The notes beneath the pieces are model-generated. The model saw only the letters and a list, made by a program, of their open reading frames with translations, was not told the origin of the DNA and ran no database searches. Of a DNA stretch of 64,000 nucleotides, positions 21,345-32,980 are shown piece by piece. Location of the stretch: NCBI GenBank assembly GCA_013115145.1, contig JAAPAO010000137.1:1-64000 (forward strand). The letters are read 5' to 3'. The stretch comes from Perkinsus chesapeaki. Lineage: Eukaryota; Perkinsozoa; Perkinsida; Perkinsidae. Numbering within the stretch: the first letter of the stretch is position 1; each line of letters begins with the position of its first letter. The translations under genes were made by a program, and so were the position numbers.

Positions 21345-23949
21345 ATGGCGCGACTTGGTCGTGTGTGGTCGATTGTGGAACCGGATGAACTTGGTGCAGT
21401 AAATGTGTATCATAGAGTCATAACGGAGACAACTGATGATAGTGAAGAAAGCAAAAGAGAATCTTCAGAGAAGTCGGCGCGATTCTTCCGACCCTAGGGA
21501 GCTCCTTCCTCAGATGGAAGTGCATTATGCGCGAGACCTTTCCCATGAAGATCAGAGCAGTTTCGATTATCGAGCCGTCGAGACAGTTTGTTATCGGTGC
21601 GCGTCAGGGCAGGACGCCTCGGTCTCTAGTAACGCTGTAGGCACCGAGACAGGGGCTATAATAGGATACTCGTTACCTACCAAGCAACAGCCGCAACCTA
21701 AACTACTATGGAAGTTGGACGCTCATGGCCCACATCCTGTCACTGGGCTAGCGGCACTTGGTGATGGCAACAGGCTTGTCACAATTGGTCTTGATAATGC
21801 CGTAAGTTACATTATGGCATACTTTAACAAATAGTTCCTTGAGTTTGACGAAAAGAATCTTCATCAGTCGGGCCAGCTTATTGATTGTCCTCTTTGAAGT
21901 TCTCGAAAGAGTGTCTTGGCCAACAACAGGATTGATGGAGGAAGATTGTCGTGCCTTTCATTAGCGCTTTAACGATGACTGTCATTACGCCTACTTTGAT
22001 ATCGGACACGCAACTTTCCTGTTACATCTCCCAAAGCTCGTCGGTGCTCCTAATCGGTAACGTATTTACTGGCCGCAGATTGCCACACACCAGTCGGACT
22101 CGATAGCTCCAATGTTCCCTTCAAGGTTCGTATTATCGATGTCGTGATGAAACCGATACCAACCGGCGAGCTCTATTCGGGAGGAAGACTCACCAAACGA
22201 CTCAAGGGCTCATCGTACTTAACCTCCGTGGTAAGCTGGTGAACACTTCTTGATTCAATTGGAGCCGTTTTCCCAGGCATTAGACACTTACGGTCGAGCC
22301 TATATAGGAAGTAGCGGTGGAGACGTATTCATTTTTGATACGACAACCGCGCCGAGGCCGGCGTTCCTCCACCAGTTTGCCAGTCACGATGGGGCGGAGA
22401 TCACGGCCTTGGTGAGATTACTCTTGAGATCGCGTTTATATCTATGATGCTGTTGAAGCCACCTGCTACTGATCCAGTATTAGGCGACGTGGTCTCGAGC
22501 CACTGATCTGGCCAGATCGCAGAAACTGCTCAACGGACCGTTGACAACGGTGGATTGCTTCCGTCGAATTATACAACCTGTCATTCCTCTACTCACGAAT
22601 CATTTGCTACTTCTTGTGTCTCACTACTCGGTTCGTGCCTTGCCGTTTTTTTCTTCAGAACATCCCACGGTCTTCCTCATCGAGTCCGTCAGCTCTTATC
22701 TTTATAGCTCACGGTTCCACGGTGTCACTATACGATATACAGAACCAAGGCTACGAGAAGAGGATGACCAGATTGAAGAAGTATACCGCTGACCGCAGTT
22801 GGGTCTCCCGGTTGCTTTCGTCTTCTACTGCCAGTTCTGTCGTGTAATGTCTCATGTTTCCTGTAAAGGTTCGTCCCGCTGACTGATTACATTAAGGCAT
22901 CTTCTATGGGGAAAGTCACATGCTTATCGTTCAACAGCGAGAGGCGAATGCTTCTTGCTGGATACGCTTCGGGCGTTGTTGCAATGTGGAGCCTTAACGT
23001 CGGCGTAAGCATTCCTTGCCGCTTGCTGGAGGAATCTTTTGCGCAGCCGGAAGATTCCCCAAAGATGAGCACGGCTACCCTAGTGAGCCACCCCGATGTT
23101 GCTTCGGTTACGAGCTTGTTTTGGACTGAAGCTGATAAGATATTCACAGGAACCGATGAGGGGAGGGTGAAGGTAGGTATCACCCACTGCGTATGATGAT
23201 GATTTAAAGGGACAAGAGTTGGCGTGTTATGATACTTGTTGGATCGGGAAGGACTATATTCGACTAGCTGCTAAGCTCCTGGATAGCTGAAGAAAAACTA
23301 ACAGCTTTACAATCGACCAGCCGACAGAGAGTTCCCTGCCGGCAGGGCTTATGAGCAGCGTACAGGCTCGTTCCTTCCTTTGATGGTAGATTTGGACTCT
23401 AACTGGATGCACTGAAGATTACGAGCATGTGCCTGATATAGACGATGACCACAATGGCCGGAACACTGCTAGCGTCGAGGCTATTCAACACAATATGACA
23501 GAGTAAGATCCGATTCAACTGGAGCCATTCTCCTGTTAGCTCTACAATCTATTCTGGGCTGTTGGATGCTGCGCCAACGGAGACGGTGAAGGCTCGTAGC
23601 GATACCGATGAAGATGAATGGTGAGTCACTATTGGTGGTGATACCAATTGTTGTTTATGATGAGCATGTTAGTGGGGGTATTTGTCGCGTTAGTGGTTGT
23701 TGAGTTTAGTGTGCGCAATGCGATTCCACAATTGCATGAAGAATCAGCTACACTGCACACCGTCGGGTTGGCGAGGGAATTAACAATGCTGATAAGAGGT
23801 ATACAACACAACCTTTGACACGGAAAGACAGACAGCATGCTCGAAAATCGACCGAAGTTAGCTCCGCCCCAGAATCTTTCGCCTCGCCTCATCGAACCTC
23901 GCTCGCCACCGTCTCCTGGCAAACAGATTCCACATAATACTCAAAGTTA
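21345..23949 (+). CDS. WD40-repeat protein
   Basis: Beta-propeller scaffold of unknown partner. Start proposed at MARLGRVWSIVEPDELGAV (21345), followed by an acidic Ser-rich stretch (TTDDSEESKRESSEKS). WD-like blades: LLWKLDAHGPHPVTGLAALG (21707-21800), YIGSSGGDVFIFDTTTAP (about 22281-22410), FIAHGSTVSLYDIQNQGY (about 22690-22790), MGKVTCLSFNSERRMLLAGY to VVAMWSL (22869-23005), and VTSLFWTEADKIFTGTDEGR (to 23172). A Pro-rich tail reads LENRPKLAPPQNLSPRLIEP and ends at 23949. Some early junctions (21480-21640) are unresolved and could hide a short intron. Divergent from the open frame at 21034-21330. Confidence 0.7.
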
Positions 23950-24096
23950 ATAATACCGATCTTCGTCTTACCCGGACACTATAATGCAGAGAATAACCCT
24001 CCTCAGCTAGTCAACAGTGAACCACCGTGGTCAAGTCAACCACGGCATCATCGCATCGCTTTCTATGATATCGTGGCAGTTAAAAATTTCCAAGTG

Positions 24097-25119
24097 ATGG
24101 GCTCACCTTATTCCAAGCTCGCTCCCGTTTCAGCTGCGGCTGTCCTAGCTCCAACGGTTTTCGCTGCTGCTCCGCCTGGTCAGAAGCTCCTTAGCCCGTC
24201 GCTGTCTACCGATGGCACGTACATCAGCAATGCACCCAGCGACCTCGACCTCGAACACCTAGGCATCGATTTGTTACCTAATGATGGTCAACACTTGAAT
24301 GTGAAACTTACATTGTTTACTCCTGGTATGAGGTTGACGACCGTATCTCTGGAGATGGAACCATTCGATACGGCCATTACAGAGTCGGACAGGAAGCTGA
24401 AATCGGAGGGATGCGTCAAACCGAAAGGCTCCTATAACTGGCACCTTCAGTGGGATGGGTATCCTCCGGTTGGCCCTGGAACTATCGCTTTGTGCCCTGG
24501 AATTGGTGATGAGGGTGTAAGAACAGTCCGCATCATTCTGAACAGAGCAGCATATGGTACACAAGGTGTTATGATCTCGCAGCTGCACAAGTCGGGAAAG
24601 GAGGATGCACCGAGAATTGACAAACCTCGAGGACTTCGAACAGGAGAATACGTCTACTCATCCTCCGGTGGTAACGCCTTGTCTGAAATCAGGATTACCG
24701 TACCGGATGGGAGATTTTCTGAAAGAAGGAGTGGGAACATTACTTTCACAGTTGTTGAGAATGGCCAAGAGTACAGCACAGCGGTGTGGTTCGCAAGTGT
24801 TCGGCAGATTTCATCTCTCAGAAAGAGCTCATACATGCTTGACACATGCTTCGCTTTTCACAATCGGGGAGATGGACGCATTAATGAGATAAAAATGAAA
24901 ATATATCCAGGGAAGGACACCCGTCATTCTATGATGTTGTGTGTTTCTGCCGATCAAAAAGCTTTACTGCTCTACCCTGATCAAAAAAGGTCAGATCCCA
25001 AGGATACAGTCTTCCGCTTAGTCGAAAAGCAGCCTTTGGGCCCCACTCAGGGGAGTAAGCGCGGAAGTCACCCTGATGATAAAGAAGAAGAAAACATTAA
25101 GAAAGTACGAAAGGACTGA
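24097..25119 (+). CDS. Intronless protein of unknown function, 340 residues
   Basis: One open frame with no intron, unlike most neighbours. ATG at 24097 (MGSPYSKLAPVSAAAVLAP) is preferred; the frame is open a little further upstream without an ATG. A hydrophobic Ala-rich segment near the N-terminus (SAAAVLAPTVFAAAP) could be a weak signal peptide. The body looks like two similar beta-rich halves: LTTVSLEMEPFDTAITESD followed by WHLQWDGYPPVGPG, then ALSEIRITVPDGRFSERRSG followed by TVVENGQEYSTAVWFA. The C-terminus is Lys/Glu-rich (KEEENIKKVRKD). I do not recognise a family. Confidence 0.75.
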   Translation: MGSPYSKLAPVSAAAVLAPTVFAAAPPGQKLLSPSLSTDGTYISNAPSDLDLEHLGIDLLPNDGQHLNVKLTLFTPGMRLTTVSLEMEPFDTAITESDRKLKSEGCVKPKGSYNWHLQWDGYPPVGPGTIALCPGIGDEGVRTVRIILNRAAYGTQGVMISQLHKSGKEDAPRIDKPRGLRTGEYVYSSSGGNALSEIRITVPDGRFSERRSGNITFTVVENGQEYSTAVWFASVRQISSLRKSSYMLDTCFAFHNRGDGRINEIKMKIYPGKDTRHSMMLCVSADQKALLLYPDQKRSDPKDTVFRLVEKQPLGPTQGSKRGSHPDDKEEENIKKVRKD

Positions 25120-25419
25120 GCGCCTCTCTCATGTTGCTGTTGCTGTTGTACTCCATGGATCTTATGTTAAGTCATATAATAATATACGATGTTTTTAACA
25201 CTATAGCGGAGCTGGAATTTTCCAGCCGTTGACGGCATCACTGTGTGGAGATAGATAAGGGATATCAATCCTCTACAGGGCTCATTTTCAATGAACATTG
25301 ACCAGCAATGGCTAGTAACAAAAATGAAGGAAACCGTGCGAAATGAGAGCTCAACGATGTAGCTTGTTTCAATGAAGCTGCTAAGTGTCACCTTGGTCAC
25401 ATCCATATCCAATTCCATT

Positions 25420-28400
25420 ATGTCAGAGGACTGTGTAGATCATCCAAGTTGGAGTTGGGCACGAACGCAACTGAATAAATACGCTGATAAGTCGGTGAAG
25501 GGAACGGTCCAATCTCGCACGTGCCACCTGCTGCGAGAGCCATCACGTTGGACACAGGTACCTTGACAGACCTGACCTTATCGCGCCTGCTCTCCACTTC
25601 GCTAGTTCGATCGACATTAGCTCTTTCCCTGACAGTATAGATTGCCGCATTGGTATTGTGTCATTATCCCTTCTCATTGTGCTCTACACGCATCCGCCTG
25701 AAGCACTGGAGCAGGCAACGTTGCCAATAATCGAAAACCTGCAAGGACTAACATCTCTATCGGTGAGTTGTCTTGGACATGCTCACGTAAGAGCTCTACG
25801 GCTCGAACGTAAGGAAGTCGCTCGTTGGGAGACCGTCTTTGTCGTCGCTCGTTCCTTGGATTCAACGTGAAGATTGTTATTTAGCTCATTGACACCGATT
25901 GGCCTTTATTATCGATATTGGCGACGATTCATAAAGCGATACCAAATAAAGAGACCGGAAGCTGCTCACTGGAGGCAAGTCGGCTCTGAGATGCAACCTG
26001 GAGAAAAGATCGTTCGGTAGCAGTCTTATGTATCGTGCCTGAGTTCAGGCCAATGTGTCCGCCGTGATAGAAAGAATGAAGCAAGTCGGCGGCTTAATGC
26101 CACCTTGTTATCTACAACGGCACTTGGACAGACTCTCGAAACACGATAACTGCCGAATCTTGTAAGTGAATAAAATACCTATCCTGACGGATCCCATTTA
26201 TTTGTACCTCATGCACTTCCTTGTTAAAACATTCGTGAGTAGAGACGCACCAAGTCCCGTACTAGAGATCCTGCATGCCTTCACCGTATCGGTATTGCTT
26301 ACCAACGGTCAGGCGAGCAACTTTGCTCGCTCACCTCTATCGAGCCCGGCAACTGGCGGAATCTGGAGGATTAGAAGATGTCTTTCGTTATTCACATATT
26401 AATGTCGACGAGCAGGAGAAGTATGCGAGAGATGCGCTGGGCCCAGACTGGATGGGAGGCCCTGGAAGAAATCTCAGCTCCGTTGAGGGTCTCGAGGAAA
26501 TCGTCGAGGAAGTAGCGTTATCGAACAGCATCATTAGCACTCCACTCGCAGTTCATTCTGAGCAATATCACCGCCGTACTGAAGGGCCGATCGCCCCTCT
26601 TCGAGGCTCTCGATCTGGCAACACTACGGCCGTCCGTGACCATACAAACTCGAAGCCCCGACACCGGCATGACAGTGAACTACACTCAAATGGTCTCCCC
26701 CCATAGAACTGGTTCTGACGGACTAATATCTAATCGTATCAGAGTTGATCGAAGCCCGTACTGTACCCAGTCCTTTATGGATATCTTTGCCAAGTTGGAG
26801 TTGAACTCTGTTATCGAAGTTGGCCCGCATCTTGGCGACTGCGTGCTCTGGGCGGCAATCGTCATGAATGCTACTGGTGTGGCTGTGGAGCCTTTAAAGC
26901 AGCTCGCGGACATGATACGGAAATCTAGGGGTGAGCACCTGTGAACGTAACAGGTCCGTTGGAGAACCGAACTTGTATACTTCTGGTCACGCTGAACACG
27001 CGGCGATGACTGATAAAAACAAGTTGAATCCGCGAATACCGATCCCCGATATCTTCTCTAAAACGCTGGCACGACCGATCCACGGCAATTCTGAGCGCAT
27101 GTGTCCTCATCACTGTGAACGGCTCTTCCTGGCGATCTCGCTCGGGATTTCGGCGCTTTGGTGAGTGACTAGCATACAGTTCGCCGGTGTTCATCTAGAT
27201 TTGAATGGTATTAGCGAAGAGGCACTGAGTGTCCACGAAGTTGCGGCATCGGATGAAGAAAAGATCGGCGAATATATTTGGGGACGTGCAGTGGTGAGAA
27301 ACGGTGCACTTCCGTGTGGCTTGAAGGGCCGCTGGGGAACTTGTATTCCCGTAGGGTCTTCCTATGACTGAGTCCAAGCTCGCCTCTTTCAACTGGCAAA
27401 AGCAAATACCCGCTGACTTTGAGCGAAGCTGTTATGAGTGTTAATCGAAAATTCATGGCATAAACAATAAGTGTCTCCATGGTGGCATCTTTGCTAGGTT
27501 AAAACCCTAGATTCGTTGCTGGAAGCTTCACAGTTAACGCGCGAAAGATATGCTGAAGGTCGGAATGGCGTAGCGTTGAAGGTTCACACTAATGGAGGTG
27601 ATCATATTTTGCTACTCTCTGCTGCTATCACTAAACCGACTTGAGCTCAATAGCGATTGCCATGTGACGCGCTCCATACCTAGCAAGTGATCCACTTCCT
27701 CGGAGATCACAGAGGACTGCATGTGACCTAACGCTGGGAACTTTGCGGTTGGGAGCAGCGTTCGATATCTCTCTCAATGGCTTCAATTCGCTTCTGGTTG
27801 GCCCTTTTGGTTTGAGTGTTTGCGTTTTAGGTGAAGATGCGGTCCTTCGTGGAGCACGGGGACTTCTTTCCAGTAGAAATGGTGTACAGTTTGTCATGAT
27901 AAATACCAACTCATTACAAGTAAGCTCAACCTCAATCTAAAAAGATGCTCTATTTGCCCCGGTTTTGTCTTCATCAATTACTATTGTTATCCTTTCTCTA
28001 CTGTCATCTGTACTATCTAATGTTGTTATTATCTTTATTCAGTGAATATTTATTATCCTGCTCTAGATTCATTCGAGTTTAGTGCAGAAATGTGCTTAGT
28101 TCACATATGTGTGTGAGTTTATAGTCCAATGTCGAATATGGCTTAGATTATCCATACCATGTGCAACTTGAACCGAGAGGGTTTAAATTAAACTGTCTAA
28201 TACCTATACCATAGTTGTCACTATCCGGTTCACCGAAGGGAGCCAGTGTCTAGAGATCCTACTTGCATATTGCCCATCACTTGTCATGTTGTCAGATGAT
28301 CCTTAAATGTCGTGACTTTCTATCAAGTCTGGGACCTCACGCATACTATTTCTACATAACGGACAGCTACAATCAAATCATACCATTACCGACCTCACCG

Positions 28401-28478
28401 AACGACACTCAAGAGCTACTCCACCAGCGTGGCTCAGTGGAGCTCATCGCTATCATGACAAATACCACAGTGGCATAG
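25420..28478 (+). CDS. FkbM-type SAM-dependent methyltransferase (spliced)
   Basis: Plus-strand exons bounded by GT/AG: 25420-25557 (MSEDCVDHPSWSWARTQLNK), about 25643-25760 (HPPEALEQATLPIIENLQGL), about 26049-26160 (NVSAVIERMKQVGGLMPPCY), about 26311-26700 (SHINVDEQEKYARDALGPDW) and about 26750-26931. The last of these contains the SAM-binding motif SVIEVGPHLGDCVLWAAI with acidic-loop VAVEPLKQL. About 27180-27297 follows (HLDLNGISEEALSVHEVAAS), then about 27745-27919, with GEDAVLRGARGLLSSRNG matching the FkbM E..VL.GA..LL signature. The final exon, about 28295-28478, ends IAIMTNTTVA. FkbM enzymes methylate small molecules or sugars; the substrate here is unknown. The FkbM call rests on the second half; the first exons may belong to a separate gene. 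The start is uncertain. Confidence 0.6.
28111..28151 (+). repeat. Second hairpin family, copy 1 (degenerate)
   Basis: GTGTGAGTTTATAGTCCAAT followed by an ATGGCTTAG block, shared with 58895-58941. The right arm has decayed here. It lies in the last intron of the FkbM-type gene. Confidence 0.6.
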
Positions 28479-28746
28479 TGTCGTGCGCGTGCGTGCAGCT
28501 TCAATTTCGGGGCGCGCGCTTTTTACAGATCGCAGGCTGAGAATTGGGTTCTGGCAGTGGGGATAGGGGTTTGCTCGGACTATCAACCTTGAAAGATTCA
28601 AAGAAGGTTGATTCGCGAATAACTCTATGTAAGATGCTACGGAAAAGTTAGTTATGCGCTGAACTACTCACCAGACGGAATTTATAGTGAAACTCTCGAC
28701 GTGCGAAATATGTCTTATTTAGTTTATAGTGTCTAGTAAACCTCAG

Positions 28747-30045
28747 ATGTCCTCCTCCACTCCCCAAAAGCTCCTATTCGAGCCCGCAGCTGCCCGTTTG
28801 CAGAACGGTTTGAAACTCGTCTTCGGCTCTGATCACGCCGGCATCGACCTCAAGAACGAGATGATCGACGTAGGCATTCGCTGTCTAATTTTCGTCTTGT
28901 ATTTGATCCGCCTTTCAGTTTGTGAAGAACACCTTGAAGGCTCCCGAGGGCAGCATCACGGATGTTGGCACTTACACTCACGACTCGGTAGGCTTTCTGG
29001 AACAGTCTGGAATATAGGCATGTCGTCGTCTACGTCTTGATGAGGCGACGAAATTCTAGTAGAGTCTTTTGCACTTACAGCAATAGTAAGTGTATCCATT
29101 ATAGCGATTCTGCAATTGGCAAGCCGAACTGAGAAAAGCCGAAGGAGACGTCGACGTCGACTTTCTGATGGATCCGATAGTCTTTGTTATGATCAAGTGA
29201 GATGCATCTCTTGTCTGATGTAGGTTGATTATCCAGATTTCGCGGAGAAGACCTGCAAGACTCTTCTGAGCACATCGGACGATACTTCGAGTAGGAATCT
29301 GGGAGCTTGGTATCTCTAGGTTGAGCGTGCAGGATATACGAGAGGTCAACTGGAGGTTATTTTCTTCTTTTATTTCAGAGGCTCTAGGCGTTGTTATTTG
29401 CGGATCCGGTCTTGGTATTTCCATGTCGGCCAACAAGTGCAAAGGCATTAGGTAGTCCACGCTCCACTATATCAACCAAAAATACGGTTTTTCCATCAGA
29501 TGCGCCCTGTGCTCTAGCAACTACGATGCTCGTTATAGCCGCCTTCACAACAACGCTAATGTAGCAAGTCGTTCCTCTCGAGCATGCTTTCGTGGTATTT
29601 GTTGATCAGGTTCTCGCCATGGGTGGCCGTACAACTGGTGTTGAAGTCGCTCGGGAAATACTGGCAACGTGAGCTTCATTCTGGAATTCCGAATCGATTC
29701 TCGAATTCAGTGGCTCTTCTGCTGACTCTCCTCCCCATGTGTGTTTCAAACACTTTGTGCTTATCGTTATAATATGTATTCATCCGAGTGCCGCAGAGGG
29801 GCTAGACTCCGGCCAGTGTAACCCTCAGCATTCGATAGAAAAAAGAGCTTTCCCTGTAGGGCCATTTGATAGTTGCTACTGGAATGTCTCTTACCATCTT
29901 GAAGTCTTGGAACGTGTATCGACTCTGTTCAATTTTCGTGTTTTCATTGCTTGTTATTTCTCTCAGTTACATCAATACCGATTTCGAGGGCGGTCGCCAT
30001 CAGAAGCGAATTGATAAGATGATGGCTCTCGAACAGAAGGACTAA
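28747..30045 (+). CDS. rpiB: Ribose-5-phosphate isomerase B, copy 1
   Basis: Interconverts ribose-5-phosphate and ribulose-5-phosphate in the pentose phosphate pathway. Seven exons: 28747-28869, 28919-28987, about 29224-29289, about 29380-29450, about 29500-29558, about 29631-29668 and about 29967-30045. Motifs: GLKLVFGSDHAGIDLKNEM (sugar-phosphate-binding Asp-His), ITDVGTYTHDSVDYPDFAE, GVVICGSGLGISMSANKCKG (catalytic Cys and anion hole), NYDARYSRLHNNAN (catalytic His), AMGGRTTGVEVAREIL and EGGRHQKRIDKM. The length of about 160 residues fits the family. The RpiB fold is typical of bacteria and some protists. It is followed by a second copy 0.5 kb downstream. Intron 3 carries hairpin element copy c. 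Confidence 0.93.
29310..29339 (-). repeat. Interspersed hairpin element, copy c (RpiB-1 intron, antisense)
   Basis: On the minus strand: GACCTCTCGTAT, core CCTGCACGCTCAACCTAG, then AGATAC. It is reversed relative to the host gene. The second RpiB copy lacks it. Confidence 0.75.
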
Positions 30046-30571
30046 TTTTCTCTACTGTTAAACCGTTGTGACATTGCCGTGTCCCAAATATTTCTAATAA
30101 GCACTACTGCGTGTTGCGCGGTAGTCAGTGGAATATGCACCGGATAAAATACGCGAACGGTCAAGGTGCTTCTGGCGAACGAATCGAGTATAACTATGCG
30201 CGAGTTCGATTCCTTGTATTCCCATTAGTATGATGAGACATTAGTCTTGCGCATACATAGTCAAAGAACCCCTACAGTTTAATCAAGTTTATAACCGCAA
30301 GTCTAACTAGCCGAATTCAGTTGGCGTGGGAAGCTCGAACGTACATGCTTCGGGGCTAGTTAACGCATCGGGCAACACAAAGACTGTCCCGTTACCGCGC
30401 AGCTACATGTTTCTAGCCACTACCAGTGTCTGGTCATAGCACGATTATTGTAGCGTTCTGACACGGGCCTCCTGTAGGGGTGCGCGTAGAGTAAGGTATT
30501 GGCTATGTTGCTGTGGATTCACAGATATCAATGTACTCGTTGGTCAGTTGTTATTGTTATTACCTTTTATC
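30046..30571. other. Intergenic between tandem RpiB copies
   Basis: About 525 bp with no credible exon or RNA gene. It should contain the terminator of copy 1 and the promoter of copy 2; no motif is recognisable. Confidence 0.6.
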
Positions 30572-31332
30572 ATGTCCTCTAGTGCACCAGAGAAACTTCT
30601 GTTCGAGCCTGCTGCTGCCCGGCTCGCGAATGGCCTCAAACTTGTGTTCTGTTCCGACCACGCTGGTATCGATCTCAAGAACGAAATGATTGATGTAACT
30701 TTCGTGGAGGTTCGAATGAATGATAAGTATTTGTGTCTTAGTTCGCGAAGACGAGCCTGAAGGCACCTGAAGATTGTATTACTGATGTTGGCTGTTTCAC
30801 CCACGACTCTGTAAGTTCATCTCTGTAGGCTTAATGCACTTCTCTGGATTGAGCTTCTGTAACATGCTCTGCCAATACACTTTGTCGTTTACGGATTTTC
30901 CGCTCAGGTTGACTATCCTGACTTCGCCGAGAAACTCGGACACAAAGTGATGGAAGTAGACGACACAACAAGTACACTGAACGTTAAATTGCTATGTTTC
31001 ATCATTATCTTCAGAGTGCTTGGGTGTTGCCATCTGCGGTAGCGGTCTCGGCATGTCTATCGCCGCCAACAAGGTGAAGGGTATTCGTTGTGGTCTTTGC
31101 CATAGTAACTACGATGCCCGCTACTTGAGAATGCACAACAATGGCAATGTAAGACTTGATAAATTCTCTGTTTCCAGCGGCGAGTCGTCAGGTCCTCGCG
31201 ATGGGCGGCAGAACAACTGGTGTTGAAATTTCCAAGGAGATTCTCGCGACTTTCATAAACACTGATTACTGCGGTGGCCGCCATCAGAGGCGCATCGACA
31301 AGATATCCGCTATCGAGGATCGTCGTGATTAG
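30572..31332 (+). CDS. rpiB: Ribose-5-phosphate isomerase B, copy 2
   Basis: Tandem paralogue of 28747-30045 with the same motifs: EKLLFEPAAARLANGLKLVF, SDHAGIDLKNEMID, ITDVGCFTHDSVDYPDFAEK, GVAICGSGLGMSIAANKVKG, NYDARYLRMHNNGN, AMGGRTTGVEISKEIL and GGRHQRRIDKI, stopping at 31332. Introns are shorter than in copy 1, giving a 0.76-kb gene against 1.3 kb. Catalytic Asp, His, Cys and His are all retained, so both copies are probably active. Its 3' end faces that of the SDR gene. Confidence 0.94.
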
Positions 31333-31670
31333 AGAGACTCGATCCTTTTCGAACATCTAACAGACTGTGTTAGTATGGTTTCACTTAGCAGTTCTTGCTT
31401 AACTGTACAGAAAAGTTGTGTTGTGAAGTTTGACAGGGAAGTCAAGTCCCTGCGATTCGTCGGGGTTCTATGCGGTGACGTCTTGACCGATGACATCGTT
31501 AACTGCGAACGACGTTACGGTTACGGTTCACAGCGTACGGTAAGGCGATATAGGAGACCTCCATAGCATCGACTGTCAACTGAAGTCATGCTGCACGAAA
31601 CAGACATTACATTGCAGCGAACACAAAAGAAGACCATGAGGGAACTGCTGATCATAAAAAGTCGAAAACT

Positions 31671-32913
31671 CTACCATTCCTTCTCTTCTCTATCTCGATA
31701 CATCTTGCCACTCATATGCTCATCATAGTCGCAATCAACAGCTAGCCATACGATAACTTCGGCACCCTCAGTTGCTGACCGATCTCCCTTGTATCTGCCA
31801 CTTCAAAGATATCATCGGATCGTCGGAAGCGATTACACTACTCGGTCATATCAGTGGCGCAGTAGCCTGGTGTGCAAGTTGTTACGAGGATCCTTTTTGG
31901 ACCACTCAGAGCCTCGCGGGCAAGCGCCTTCGTCCAAGCGATGACCAACAGCTTAGACGTACCGTACATGTTGTCGGCAAAACCAGCTTCTGCGTGACGG
32001 CCTTGTTCAACAGCCGTCATGTACTCGTCTGCGACTGCCAGAATATCCCTTACCGAAGCGGTAGGAGAAGCAAGCCGGTGCTGCAGGGCATTGGATACCT
32101 GGTGAAATCCATACTTTACTATTACACGGAGCTATATAGAACGTATGATTCTGTCGTATATAAAACGCTCATCACTGGTCACCAGATGTCCTTTTGTATG
32201 GTCGAGTTCCACTTACTTGCGAGAGGTTACCGAGTCCACTGCTAACATTAACTATTCTGCCCCTTTCGGCCATAATAGGCATGAACGCCTCGGTGACTTT
32301 CACACAGCCATAAAAGTTAACCTCCATTGTGTGACGTGCCTGACGAGGGGCCATATCAGCTGTAAAGCCAGAGATGGTACCTTCTCATAGGAGGGCTTCG
32401 CGCCCTCATCCCTGTCGTCCAATAATATCGCTGCGTTATTGACAAGTGCGTCTATTACGGGAGCTATCTTAGTGATCTAAATCAGCCACGGTAATGTTGG
32501 TGCTGGACTGACAACTGTCAATAATTCCCACCTGTACTTTCGCAGCTTGGATGGATTCATCATCGCTGACATCGAGCTGTACAGCAGCATACGGTTTGAG
32601 AATATCTACAAAAAGCACAAGTCGCATTCCAACACACTCGTACTCGCCAGATGAGAAACCCCCTAGTCACCAGCCCTGCTGGCCCAATGGATAAGGCGCC
32701 ACCCTCCTAAGGTGGAGATTCCGGGTTCGATCCCCGGGTAGGGTAATTTTCAAATTCGACGATACGTTGCATACCTGCGGCTTTCTCTAAGCGTCCTTCG
32801 TCCCTTGCAGTCATAATAACCCTCACTCCCTCAGCTATCATCCTCTTACACACTTCGAACCCGATGCCTTTGTTCGCTCCCGTCACCACAACTACTGGCG
32901 ATTCGTTTACCAT
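31671..32913 (-). CDS. Short-chain dehydrogenase, carbonyl reductase (CBR1)-like
   Basis: NAD(P)H-dependent carbonyl reductase of the SDR superfamily. Exons in order on the minus strand: SPVVVVTGANKGIGFEVCK (TGxxxGIG cofactor loop), VIMTARDEGRLEKA, AAVQLDVSDDESIQAAK, APVIDALVNNAAILLDDRD (NNA motif), HTMEVNFYGCVKVTEAFMP, GRIVNVSSGLGNLSQ (catalytic Ser), NMYGTSKLLVIAWTKALARE (catalytic Tyr-x3-Lys), VTTCTPGYCATDMTEYKG, then SATEGAEVIVWLAVDCD and DREEKEW, stop 31671-31673. Splice phases join cleanly across the last intron. Start chosen at 32913 (MVNESP); the frame upstream overlaps the end of the neighbouring WD40 gene. The first intron contains tRNA-Arg(CCT) on the other strand. Confidence 0.92.
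32673..32745 (+). tRNA. tRNA-Arg (anticodon CCT), intronic
   Basis: 73 nt, starting GCCCTGCTGGCCCAATGG. Anticodon stem CCACC/GGTGG with loop CTCCTAA gives CCU. T stem CCGGG/CCCGG. The acceptor closes with G1-U72. It lies antisense inside the first intron of the SDR gene. Confidence 0.95.
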
Positions 32914-32980
32914 TCCCAATCGAGACTGCAGCCCATCAGAAACTCCATCGAACTCAACAACTGAACACTGGATACAAAAT

